Assembly (NCBI GenBank): GCA_964531735.1
Contig: CAZHGD010000047.1
Location: 1 to 44,755, forward strand
Direction: 5' to 3'
DNA length: 44,755 nucleotides
Origin: CAZHGD01 sp964531735
Lineage (GTDB): Bacteria > Armatimonadota > UBA10988
In this document: piece after piece, positions 30,830 to 38,420 of the stretch
Numbering within the stretch: the first letter of the stretch is position 1
Layout: each line of letters opens with the position of its first letter
Notes under the pieces: generated by a model
What the model saw: only the letters and a program-made list of their open reading frames with translations
The model's database searches: none
Told to the model about the DNA's origin: nothing
Made by a program: the position numbers and the translations under genes

Positions 30830-31846
30830 CTACTCGTTCGCCGCGCGGAGCTGCCCGCAAGCACCGTCGATGTCGTGCCCGCGCGTCTGGCGGCGCGTCA
30901 CCGTCAGACGGGCCCGCTCCAGAATCGCGCGGAACTGCGCCATCGCCGCGGTGGTCGGCCGCCCGAACGGCGCCGCGCGCACCGGGTTGAACGGGATCAG
31001 GTTGATATGGTCGCCCGGATGCAACCGCTCGGCCAGCAGTCGCGCGTCCTGCGGTCGATCGTTGACGCCCGACAGCAGCACCACCTCGTAGGTCACCCGA
31101 CGCCCCGTCTCCGACGCGTACCGGCGCGCCGCGTCGAGCACGTTCGCCACCGACCAACGGCGCGCGGCCGTCGGGATCAGCGAGGCGCGCAGGTCGTCGT
31201 CCGCCGCGTGCAGCGATACCGCCAGCGTCAGCGCCAGGTGCTCCGCGGCCAACTCGTCCATCTGCGGCGGGTAGCCAACCGTGGAGATGGTCAGGTGACG
31301 CTCGGACAGGCCCAGCTCGCCGGTGAGCAACCGCGCGGCCGCCAGCACCTGCGCCAGGTTGAGCAACGGCTCGCCCATGCCCATGAACACGGCGTGGCTG
31401 ACGCGGCGGGTCAGGCACTCGCCCACCGTCAGCACCTGATCGACCATCTCACCAGCGGTCAGGTTACGCCCCGCGCCCAGGTAGCCGGTGGCGCAGAACG
31501 CACAACCCACGGCGCAGCCGGTCTGCGAACTGAGGCAGACCGACACCCGGTCTGCGTACGGCAAGCCGACCGTCTCGACACGAGCACCGTCGGCCAGTTG
31601 CAGCAGCAGCTTGGCGGTGCCGTCGCGACTGCGTTGGTCGGCCACCACTTCCGAGCGGCCGATGGTGTAGCTGGCCTCGAGCGCCTGCCGGAACGACAGC
31701 GGGAGGTCGGTCATCTGACCGACCTCCCGGGCCGCTTGCTGATAGAGCCATCGCGAGAGCTGACGGCCGCGATAGGCCGGCTGGGCCAGGGCGGTGGCCA
31801 ACGCTTCCAGTTCGCCGGTTGACCGCCCGAGTAGCGTCTCGCTCAC
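30830..31846 (-). CDS. rlmN: 23S rRNA (adenine2503-C2)/tRNA(adenine37-C2) methyltransferase RlmN
   Basis: A 338-residue radical-SAM methyltransferase. The 4Fe-4S Cys motif CAVGCAFC sits at Cys111, Cys115 and Cys118. The methyl-carrying Cys near the C-terminus is in GHDIDGACGQL (Cys330), paired with Cys118 in the first motif as in the known mechanism. Other family blocks are present: VSVCLSSQTG, MGMGEPLLN, STVGYPPQM, LAVSLHA and INLIPFNP. The GTG start overlaps the skp stop as GTGA, so it is translationally coupled to the outer-membrane chaperone gene. Its length and motifs indicate a functional enzyme that methylates ribosomal RNA, unrelated in obvious function to its envelope-biogenesis operon. 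Confidence 0.96.
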   Translation of the reverse strand: MSETLLGRSTGELEALATALAQPAYRGRQLSRWLYQQAAREVGQMTDLPLSFRQALEASYTIGRSEVVADQRSRDGTAKLLLQLADGARVETVGLPYADRVSVCLSSQTGCAVGCAFCATGYLGAGRNLTAGEMVDQVLTVGECLTRRVSHAVFMGMGEPLLNLAQVLAAARLLTGELGLSERHLTISTVGYPPQMDELAAEHLALTLAVSLHAADDDLRASLIPTAARRWSVANVLDAARRYASETGRRVTYEVVLLSGVNDRPQDARLLAERLHPGDHINLIPFNPVRAAPFGRPTTAAMAQFRAILERARLTVTRRQTRGHDIDGACGQLRAANE

Positions 31847-32499
31847 TTCGGCGGCGTGGTCCCGCCAGCCGGCGGCGTCGCATTAAGGATCTTCAAGGTC
31901 TCATCGGTGATGTCGATACCGCCGTAGACCACCACGTCGGCGTTGACCACCATGGCCAGGTTCTGCGCCTCGGCGACCTTCTTCACCGCCACGCGGATCT
32001 CGGCAGCCAGTTCGCTTTCGATCTGCCGGCTCCGCTCGGCGCCTTCCTTCTGGATGCGGTCCCACTGGTCTTGCAGCATCTGCTGCGCCTGGGCCCGGAT
32101 CGCCACCAGCTCACGCCAGCGCGTCTGCTGCTTGTCGTCGAGCTTCGCCTGCCCTTCGAGTTCGGCCAGGTCGTGGTCCCGGTCCTCACTCAAGCGCTGT
32201 AGCTTGTCGAACTTCTGGCGCTCGGTCGGCGTCATCGCCGCGCCCTTCTTGCGCAGCGCCAGGAGTTCGTTCCACTCGTCGTCCAGCAGCAGCGGGTGCT
32301 TGCGCTTCCGCTCGTCGTACTCGCCGAGCAGGCGCCGACCAAGGGCCTGCAGATCCTCGTTGAGCTTCTGGTAGCGCTTGTACTCCTTGAACACCCGCTC
32401 GCCGTCGAGCTTGCCGATCGGCAGCTTGTCCGCCGCGCGAGCCGCCGTCTGGAGCAACGGCATGGCCGCCAGCAGACAGACCACCAGGCGCATCCTCAT
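31843..32499 (-). CDS. skp: OmpH/Skp family periplasmic chaperone
   Basis: A 218-residue protein. The ATG at 32499 has GGGAG 8 bases upstream; the in-frame region further upstream is Ser/Arg-rich and lacks a signal. A signal peptide (about residues 1-23, ending AARA) is followed by a short beta strand and a very long charged coiled-coil (about 40-170, heptads with Leu/Lys/Glu), then a closing strand segment NLAMVVNADVVVYGGIDITDETLKIL. The order is diagnostic: Skp trimers have a beta body and long helical tentacles. It is larger than E. coli Skp (about 160), chiefly by extra helix length. It keeps unfolded outer-membrane proteins soluble in the periplasm on the way to BamA, whose gene is immediately upstream. 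Confidence 0.9.
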   Translation of the reverse strand: MRMRLVVCLLAAMPLLQTAARAADKLPIGKLDGERVFKEYKRYQKLNEDLQALGRRLLGEYDERKRKHPLLLDDEWNELLALRKKGAAMTPTERQKFDKLQRLSEDRDHDLAELEGQAKLDDKQQTRWRELVAIRAQAQQMLQDQWDRIQKEGAERSRQIESELAAEIRVAVKKVAEAQNLAMVVNADVVVYGGIDITDETLKILNATPPAGGTTPPK

Positions 32500-32608
32500 T
32501 GACTGATCTCCCGAATATCCTGTGACCGGCCGCGTGCGACGGCCATCTCTTCTGTTGAACGACATTCCCGACCGGTTGGTGCCCCTGGCGGCAGCGGATC
32601 CGCCACCA

Positions 32609-35227
32609 TCAGAACGGCTGCCCGAAGCTGAAGTGCGTGCGGCTGCCCCTCGCGCCGAAGCCGAGGTCGAAGCGGATCGGCCCGACCGGCGTGTTGACGC
32701 GCAGTCCCACGCCCACGGCCGAGGCCAAGTCGCTGAAGCCACCGATCTTCTCGCCGCGGATCCACGCTCGGCCGGCGTCGAAGAACACCACGCCCTGGAT
32801 GTTGTAGGGGAACGCCCGGCGCAGTTCCAGGTTGAACAGGAACATGCGGTCGCCGAAGAACCGGTCCTCGGTGTAGCCCCGCAGCGTCTCGGAGCCGCCC
32901 ACGAAGAACGACTGGCTGAACGGCAGCTTGCCGTCGCTGAACCCGAACTGCCCGCGCGTCGCCACGACCCACGCCGGGCGCGTGGTCTTGCCCACCTTCA
33001 CGCGACCACCCAGCACCGGCCAGTAGTGCCGCGTCTCCAGGCGGATCTTGGTGAAGGTGTTGTTGCCGCCGACGCCGGCCAACTGCGCCGTACCCGACTG
33101 GTACATGCCTTCGGTGGCGTCATACGGCGTGTCGCGCGTATCGTGCGAGACCCCGAGCGTCACGCTGCTGGTGGTGTCGCGTCCGAGGTCCTGGAACGGG
33201 AACGGCGGCAGGTTCGGCAAGTTCGATCCGCGCCGCTGCGTCTTGACCGTCTCATACTCGTAGACCACCGACGACCGCACGGTCGGGATGATCGGCCGCG
33301 AGAACCCGATCGAGAAGCCTCGCCGGAGCTGGTCGAAGTTGGTCCGCGAGTTCGTGAAGGCGCCGATGCCGGTGGCACCGGTGCGGTCCTCGGTGTTGTA
33401 CAGCCGCAGGTTCAGGTCGGTGCCTTGCCCGTCCAGCAACGGATAGTAGTAGTTGGTGCTGAAGTTGAACCGCCCGCCGAACTCGACGCGCGCCGAGGTC
33501 CGGTGCGTCAAGCCCCAGAGGTTGTTCTCGCCGATGTCGACGAACCCGACCAGGCCGTAGCGCGAGGAGATACCGCCGCCGCCGGCCACGTTGCCGGTGC
33601 GCTTCTCCACCACTTCGAAGACCAGATCGAGCTTCGACGGGTCGTCGGCAGCCACTCGCGTCTCTTTGACCCGCAGGTCGTCCAGCACATCCAGGCGCTG
33701 GATCTCACGCAGGTCGTCCGACAGCACGTTGGTGTTGAAGAAATGCCCGCTGCGCGTGCGCATGGTCGCCCGGAAGACGCGCTCGGCGGTGCGCCGCCGG
33801 CCCTTCCATTCGAAGACGATCTTGCCCACCCGCATCTCGACGACGTTCAGCGTGACCAGCACCTGGCCATCCGGTTCGGGCGTCAGGAACTTGACATCGC
33901 CCTGCACCGTGCCGAAGGCGACCTGCGCCGCGTAGCCGTGGTTGCGGTAGACACCCTCCAGCCGCTCGCGCTCGCGCTCGAGCAGGTCGGCGTTGGTGCG
34001 GAACACCGCGCCGGCCGCCAGCCGCGCCAACTCCTTGCTCAGCGCTGGCGCGGTGAGCAGCGTGTTGCCCATGAACCGCACGGCTTTGATGCGCGGGTTC
34101 TCAATCAGCTCGAACACGACCACCACGCCGCGGCGGTCGGCATCGGCCTGGGGGAACGCGCGCGAGCCGACGCGCTCGGGCAGCACCGGGTAGCCGATGC
34201 CCATCAGGTCGGCCCGGTCCTCGGCGAAGTAGAAGTAGCCCAGCTCGCGCAGGCGCCGCAGGTCCTCGGTCAGCACGGCGCGGTCGTAGTATGAGTTGAC
34301 CGTCGTCTTGATGACGCCCTTGACCTCGCGCTCGGGCACGTTGCGCAGACCGCGGATCTGCACCGCGGTGACGCGCAGCCGCGACTCGTCGGGCCACGAC
34401 GAGTCGTCGCGCTCGCGCCCCGGCGTGTCGGTGCCCGGCTTCGGCGTGGCGCCACCCGGCGTGGTCGGCCCGCCGGCCGGCGGCTTGAGGCCGCCCGCGG
34501 CCGGTGGCTTGGTCGGCGGCGCGGTCGGCTTGCCACTCTCGCCGCCCTTGGTGGCGATGCGCACGTTGACAGCCACGGTGCCGTCGGGCAGTCGCTCGAC
34601 ACCGGGCGGAGTCTCCTGCTCGCCAGGCAGGCTGGCCGTGACGTCCATGGCCAGGGCCTCGCGGTAGAGCGCCTCGAGGTCCTTCAGCGCCTGGTTCTGC
34701 CGGTCGCGGTTGGTGTTCAGCGGTCGGCCCACCTGCACCCAGGCCACTTTCTGAGCCACCTGCTGCGCGGTGGGTTGGCGCGAGGCGCCGGTCAGGCGGA
34801 TCTCGCGCACAATCGGGTTCTCGACCAGGAAGATGTGGACTTCGACGTTGCCCTCGGCATCGTCGCGGCGCGTGATGCGCGAGCCACCCTCGCCACCACC
34901 GGGCGTGAAGTGGAACCAGCCCAGCCGGTAGATGGCATCGGCGTCGGCGCGGAGCCGCTCGGCGTCGAACGGCTGCCCCAGTCGAATGCTCAACGCGCTA
35001 CGGACCACCGCCTCGTCGATCACGACCAGTCCGTTGATCTCGATGCGGCTGATCACCGGCCCGCGCTTGGGCGTCTCGGCGGCTTGCACCAAGTGCACCG
35101 CTCGCGACGAGTCGCCAGACGGCGGCTTGGCCAGCGCCGGGCGGGCAAGGGCACCAACCACAGAGCCGGCCACCATCAGGCTACCGAGCACCACGGGGGT
35201 GAACCGCCGGTGGCGTATCGACGTCAC
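32609..35227 (-). CDS. bamA: Outer membrane protein assembly factor BamA
   Basis: An 872-residue Omp85 protein: signal peptide (about 1-33, ending ALA), POTRA repeats and a C-terminal 16-strand barrel. POTRA units are visible at about 58-140, 140-227, 284-378, 379-468 and 470-555, for instance ISRIEINGLVVIDEAVV, LRNVPEREVKGVI, IKAVRFMGNTLLTA and RTRSGHFFNTNVLSDD. The barrel includes VSHDTRDTP, the LRGYTEDRFFG loop (the family's L6 motif), and ends in Phe, as required for insertion. A roughly 55-residue Pro/Gly/Thr-rich linker (about 227-282) between POTRA2 and POTRA3 is unusual. The GTG start overlaps the ECF sigma factor stop as GTGA, so expression is tied to it. Confidence 0.96.
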   Translation of the reverse strand: MTSIRHRRFTPVVLGSLMVAGSVVGALARPALAKPPSGDSSRAVHLVQAAETPKRGPVISRIEINGLVVIDEAVVRSALSIRLGQPFDAERLRADADAIYRLGWFHFTPGGGEGGSRITRRDDAEGNVEVHIFLVENPIVREIRLTGASRQPTAQQVAQKVAWVQVGRPLNTNRDRQNQALKDLEALYREALAMDVTASLPGEQETPPGVERLPDGTVAVNVRIATKGGESGKPTAPPTKPPAAGGLKPPAGGPTTPGGATPKPGTDTPGRERDDSSWPDESRLRVTAVQIRGLRNVPEREVKGVIKTTVNSYYDRAVLTEDLRRLRELGYFYFAEDRADLMGIGYPVLPERVGSRAFPQADADRRGVVVVFELIENPRIKAVRFMGNTLLTAPALSKELARLAAGAVFRTNADLLERERERLEGVYRNHGYAAQVAFGTVQGDVKFLTPEPDGQVLVTLNVVEMRVGKIVFEWKGRRRTAERVFRATMRTRSGHFFNTNVLSDDLREIQRLDVLDDLRVKETRVAADDPSKLDLVFEVVEKRTGNVAGGGGISSRYGLVGFVDIGENNLWGLTHRTSARVEFGGRFNFSTNYYYPLLDGQGTDLNLRLYNTEDRTGATGIGAFTNSRTNFDQLRRGFSIGFSRPIIPTVRSSVVYEYETVKTQRRGSNLPNLPPFPFQDLGRDTTSSVTLGVSHDTRDTPYDATEGMYQSGTAQLAGVGGNNTFTKIRLETRHYWPVLGGRVKVGKTTRPAWVVATRGQFGFSDGKLPFSQSFFVGGSETLRGYTEDRFFGDRMFLFNLELRRAFPYNIQGVVFFDAGRAWIRGEKIGGFSDLASAVGVGLRVNTPVGPIRFDLGFGARGSRTHFSFGQPF

Positions 35228-35877
35228 GTGTCACCTCTCGATGCGGGCCGACGCCCACCTTTCCGGCGGTCTGGTGCGGCAATGCGCTCCGCGCCCTGAA
35301 TATACGGACGCAGACGCTCGCGCAACTCGGACCGCGCCCGGAAGAGCCGCGATTTGACCGCTTCCAGCGAGATGCCGATGACATCCGCCATGTCGCGGTA
35401 GCTCAGGCCCTCGATGTCGCGGAGGATGATCACCAGCCGGAAGTCCGGAGGCAGATTCTCGATCTCGGCGCTGACCACCGCCTGCAGCTCGTCGCGCTCC
35501 AGTTGGCGTTCGGGGATACCGCTGTGATCGGGCACGTCCCGGGTCAGGCCGTCCTCCAGATCGATGGGGTCCTCCAGCGAACTGGTCACCACCGAGTTGG
35601 ACCGAGCGATCTGCTTCATCCGGTTCTTGCCGCGGTTGACCGCGATGCGATAGAGCCAAGTGTAGATCTTGGAATCGCCCCGGAAGCTCTTCAGCGCACG
35701 GTAGGCCTGCACGAACACATCCTGCGTCAGATCGGCGGCCTCATGGAAGTCGCCCACCATCCGCAAGAGGACATTGAAGATCCGCTTGTGGTACTTGTCG
35801 AGGAGGACGCCAAAGTCAACTTGTGGCGCCATGACCTCGCGATCTCTGGCCTCGTCGGAAGCGCCCGGATCCCTCAT
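35224..35877 (-). CDS. ECF-type RNA polymerase sigma factor
   Basis: A 217-residue sigma-70 family factor of the extracytoplasmic-function group. Region 2 spans about 23-90 (LLDKYHKRIFNVLLRMV, DLTQDVFVQAYRALKSFRG, IYTWLYRIAVN); region 4 follows at about 140-190 (LPPDFRLVIILRDIEGLSYRDMADVIG then SLEAVKSRLFRARSELRE). Region 3 is lacking. The ATG at 35877 is preferred over the GTG at 35886 because GGAG lies 10 bases upstream of the ATG and only 1 base from the GTG. It overlaps BamA by 4 bp. E. coli RpoE likewise governs outer-membrane biogenesis genes, but the usual anti-sigma gene after the factor is absent here, so its control is unknown. Confidence 0.94.
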   Translation of the reverse strand: MRDPGASDEARDREVMAPQVDFGVLLDKYHKRIFNVLLRMVGDFHEAADLTQDVFVQAYRALKSFRGDSKIYTWLYRIAVNRGKNRMKQIARSNSVVTSSLEDPIDLEDGLTRDVPDHSGIPERQLERDELQAVVSAEIENLPPDFRLVIILRDIEGLSYRDMADVIGISLEAVKSRLFRARSELRERLRPYIQGAERIAAPDRRKGGRRPASRGDT

Positions 35878-35957
35878 GGTGTCCACGCTCCAAGCCTAAC
35901 CGTTGCTGCTCCACCCATTGGCCGCGCTCGCCCTATCCTCCTGCCGAACTACCGATG

Positions 35958-36914
35958 TTACCGCGTGCCGGTCAACTGCCGTTGGTTGCTGCCGTCGGGG
36001 TTCATCAGCCAGATCTGCCACCAGCCCGATCGCGACGAACTGAACGCCACCGTCGAGCCATCCGGACTGTACACCGGGTCACCGTCGTGGTCGGGGTTGT
36101 TGGTCAGGCGCGTCAGGCCGGTGCCGTCGACGTTGATCGAGTACACCTCCCACTGGCCTTCCCAACGCTCGAACACCAGCTTGGTCCCATCCGGTGACCA
36201 TTGCGGCGCACCGTCGGAGATGGCTGACGCCGCGTTGTCCTTGCGCGTGAGCTGCCGCAGGTTGCCGCCGCCCACGTCCATCACCCAGATGTCGAAGTTG
36301 CTGCGGTCCATGTTCGACGAGAACGCCACCGAGGCGCTATTCGGACTGATCGCCGGCGTCGCCTCGTCCGAGGGGAAGCTGGTCAACTGGGTCAGGCCGC
36401 TACCGTCGGCGTTGGTCGTCCACAAATCGAAGTTGCCCGAGCGGTCCGACGAGAACACGATCCGCCGCCCGTCGGGGAACCACGCGGGGCTGGTGTCCAC
36501 CGCCTGATCGAGCGTCAAGCGGCGCCGCGCGCTACCGTCGAGGTTCATCACCCAGATGTCGAACTGCCCGCCTTCGCCACTGGCGAAGACCGCGCGGCTG
36601 TCGGCGGCCACCGGGGAGACCTTCGGGTAGAAGTCCGGGCCGCGACCGTCCGGGGTGATCTTCGTGGACGTGTTGGCGACGAGATTCAGCGCGTAGATGA
36701 CGCCGGCGTCGAACGCCGTCACGGTGTTGGTCACCTGGTCGCTCGGCGTGCTCAGGTTCTGGCAGTAGAGCAGGCCGGTGCCGTCGGGCAGGTAGCTGGG
36801 CGTGCGGCCCCAGGCGAACTTGTTCGGGCGACCGTCACTGCAGCCGCCACACCAGACGGCCAACAGCACACCCGCGCAGATCAGGCTCAATCGGGCCACA
36901 GCCTTCCGCACCAT
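35958..36914 (-). CDS. TolB-like WD40/PD40 beta-propeller lipoprotein
   Basis: A 318-residue lipoprotein starting at the ATG at 36914, which has GGGAG 7 bases upstream (GTG 36920 lies too close to it). The signal ends in WCGGC with Cys25 as the lipidation site. The rest is made of 40-residue PD40 repeats, each with a D-x-W/Y strand, a DGS turn and an SPDG-like end: FDIWVMNLDGSARRRLT, FDLWTTNADGSGLTQLT, FDIWVMDVGGGNLRQLT, VYSINVDGTGLTRLTN and IWLMNPDGSNQRQLT. The pattern forms a six-bladed propeller like TolB, but TolB's N-terminal domain is absent. It probably binds protein partners at the envelope. It lies between the sigma factor and a second propeller lipoprotein gene. Confidence 0.88.
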   Translation of the reverse strand: MVRKAVARLSLICAGVLLAVWCGGCSDGRPNKFAWGRTPSYLPDGTGLLYCQNLSTPSDQVTNTVTAFDAGVIYALNLVANTSTKITPDGRGPDFYPKVSPVAADSRAVFASGEGGQFDIWVMNLDGSARRRLTLDQAVDTSPAWFPDGRRIVFSSDRSGNFDLWTTNADGSGLTQLTSFPSDEATPAISPNSASVAFSSNMDRSNFDIWVMDVGGGNLRQLTRKDNAASAISDGAPQWSPDGTKLVFERWEGQWEVYSINVDGTGLTRLTNNPDHDGDPVYSPDGSTVAFSSSRSGWWQIWLMNPDGSNQRQLTGTR

Positions 36915-36958
36915 CCTCACGCTCCCGCTTCGTCTCAGCCTGCCAGGCCAAGTCGCCG

Positions 36959-38389
36959 CTATGGTACCACGGACCAGGACGGTTGCGTGTCCGCGCTGGT
37001 GAAAACGTTCAGCTCGACCACGTTGCCGGAGAAGTCCGTACGGTACAGGTTGACCAGCCGATCGGCATTGCGATTGGTCGAAAACATCACCGTGGTGCCG
37101 TCGGGTGAGACCACCGGGTCACGGTCGTAGTAGCTGCCGCTGGAGACCGACACCAGCGCGCTGCCGACATCGTTGACCGAAAACAGGTTGGTCGCCGAGC
37201 CGACCTCGCCGACCAGCAGCAGCAGCGCCTGCGACGGGTGCCAGCACGGCGACGTGCGCGCCACCGTTTCGCCGGAATCGGTCAGCCGCCGCAGCCCGGT
37301 GCCGTCCGGGTTGGCCACCCAGATCTCCTGGTGCGCCCGCGGCACGCTGACCGCCTGGTTGGCCACCGCCGCGCCGTTGCTGGTGTACGAGACCAGCACG
37401 GTCTGGCCCGTGGCGGTCGACCCGCTGAAGTCGATCTGGCCGCCGGCCGCGTCGAACACGACCACCTGCGACGAGTCGACCGGCGTGTGCACCGCGTCGT
37501 TGAGCGTCACCGTCACACTGCCGACATCGACGGGCCGCCGGCCCATCTGCACCGTCGCGGTGCGTAGCGTCGAGCAGAAGGCGATCTGCTGCTGGTTCGG
37601 TCGCCAGCGCGGCGAACTGTGCGCGCCGGGCGCCGGGATGACCACCACTTCGCTGTTGTCGGCCAGCTTGCGCGTCACGATCCGCGAGCCGCCCGGCGTC
37701 GAGGTCGCCTGGAAGGTGATCAGCTTGCTGTCGGGCGACCAGTCCGGCTGCAGCTCGTCGCGGTCGGCGGTGTTGGTCAGGTTGACCACCGAGCCGGCCA
37801 CCACACCGTTGGTGTCCAGCGTCGCCGCAAAGATGTCCTTGGTGCCACCCGCGCCGGTGGCCACCCAGGCCAACCGCGTGCCGTCGCGGCTCAGCGCCGG
37901 GCTGTCGCCGCCGGTGGTGGTCACCCGGGCGGTGTTCTCGCACCATTCGTAGGCCAGGTAGACCTCGCGCCGCCCGTTGTTCCGCTCGCTGGTGAAGGCG
38001 ATCCGCTGGCGCGTGCCGCCCATGGTGCGGAACCGGTAGATCGTGCTGCTGCCGGCCACCAGGTAGTAGTAGAGCGTGTCGGCGGTCAGCCCGGTCAACT
38101 CCACCGTGTGCTGCGTCGGCTGGTCGACACCGGTGCCGACGAGTCCGAGGCCCAGCGTCGTGCCGTAGCTCACGCGTGAAGGCTGCGTGTCACGGGTCAC
38201 CCAGGTCAGTCGCGCCGCCGTGGTGGTCACCGTGACGTCGATGTCGCGGGCCAGCACCTGATCCACGCGCACACCCAGCGCGAAGGAGGCCTCACCGCTG
38301 GTGCCGCACCCATTGGCCAGCATCACGGCGCCAGTCACACCCAGAGCGAGATAGCACGCGCGCCTGGCTCGTGCGAGGCGGTTGCTCAT
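36959..38389 (-). CDS. Lipoprotein with fibronectin-like domain and split PD40 propeller
   Basis: A 476-residue lipoprotein starting at an ATG with AGGA just upstream. The lipobox is LANGC with Cys28. Residues about 45-120 resemble a fibronectin type III/phosphatase N-terminal-type domain (ARLTWVTRDTQPSRVSYG, HTVELTGLTADTLYYYLV). A PD40 propeller follows: IAFTSERNNGRREVYL, LQPDWSPDSKLITFQATS, SSPRWRPNQQQIAF, and later IWVANPDGTGLRRLTDSG and VVSPDGTTVMFSTNRN. Between those sets, about residues 275-335, is an inserted beta-sandwich-like segment (VTVTLNDAVHTPVDSSQV and FDAAGGQIDFSG) that breaks the regular repeat. It is downstream of the TamB-like gene (31-bp gap) and upstream of the shorter propeller lipoprotein, forming a family pair. 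Confidence 0.82.
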   Translation of the reverse strand: MSNRLARARRACYLALGVTGAVMLANGCGTSGEASFALGVRVDQVLARDIDVTVTTTAARLTWVTRDTQPSRVSYGTTLGLGLVGTGVDQPTQHTVELTGLTADTLYYYLVAGSSTIYRFRTMGGTRQRIAFTSERNNGRREVYLAYEWCENTARVTTTGGDSPALSRDGTRLAWVATGAGGTKDIFAATLDTNGVVAGSVVNLTNTADRDELQPDWSPDSKLITFQATSTPGGSRIVTRKLADNSEVVVIPAPGAHSSPRWRPNQQQIAFCSTLRTATVQMGRRPVDVGSVTVTLNDAVHTPVDSSQVVVFDAAGGQIDFSGSTATGQTVLVSYTSNGAAVANQAVSVPRAHQEIWVANPDGTGLRRLTDSGETVARTSPCWHPSQALLLLVGEVGSATNLFSVNDVGSALVSVSSGSYYDRDPVVSPDGTTVMFSTNRNADRLVNLYRTDFSGNVVELNVFTSADTQPSWSVVP

Positions 38390-38420
38390 TTCCTGGTTCT
38401 CCGTTCCGGCATCACCGACC

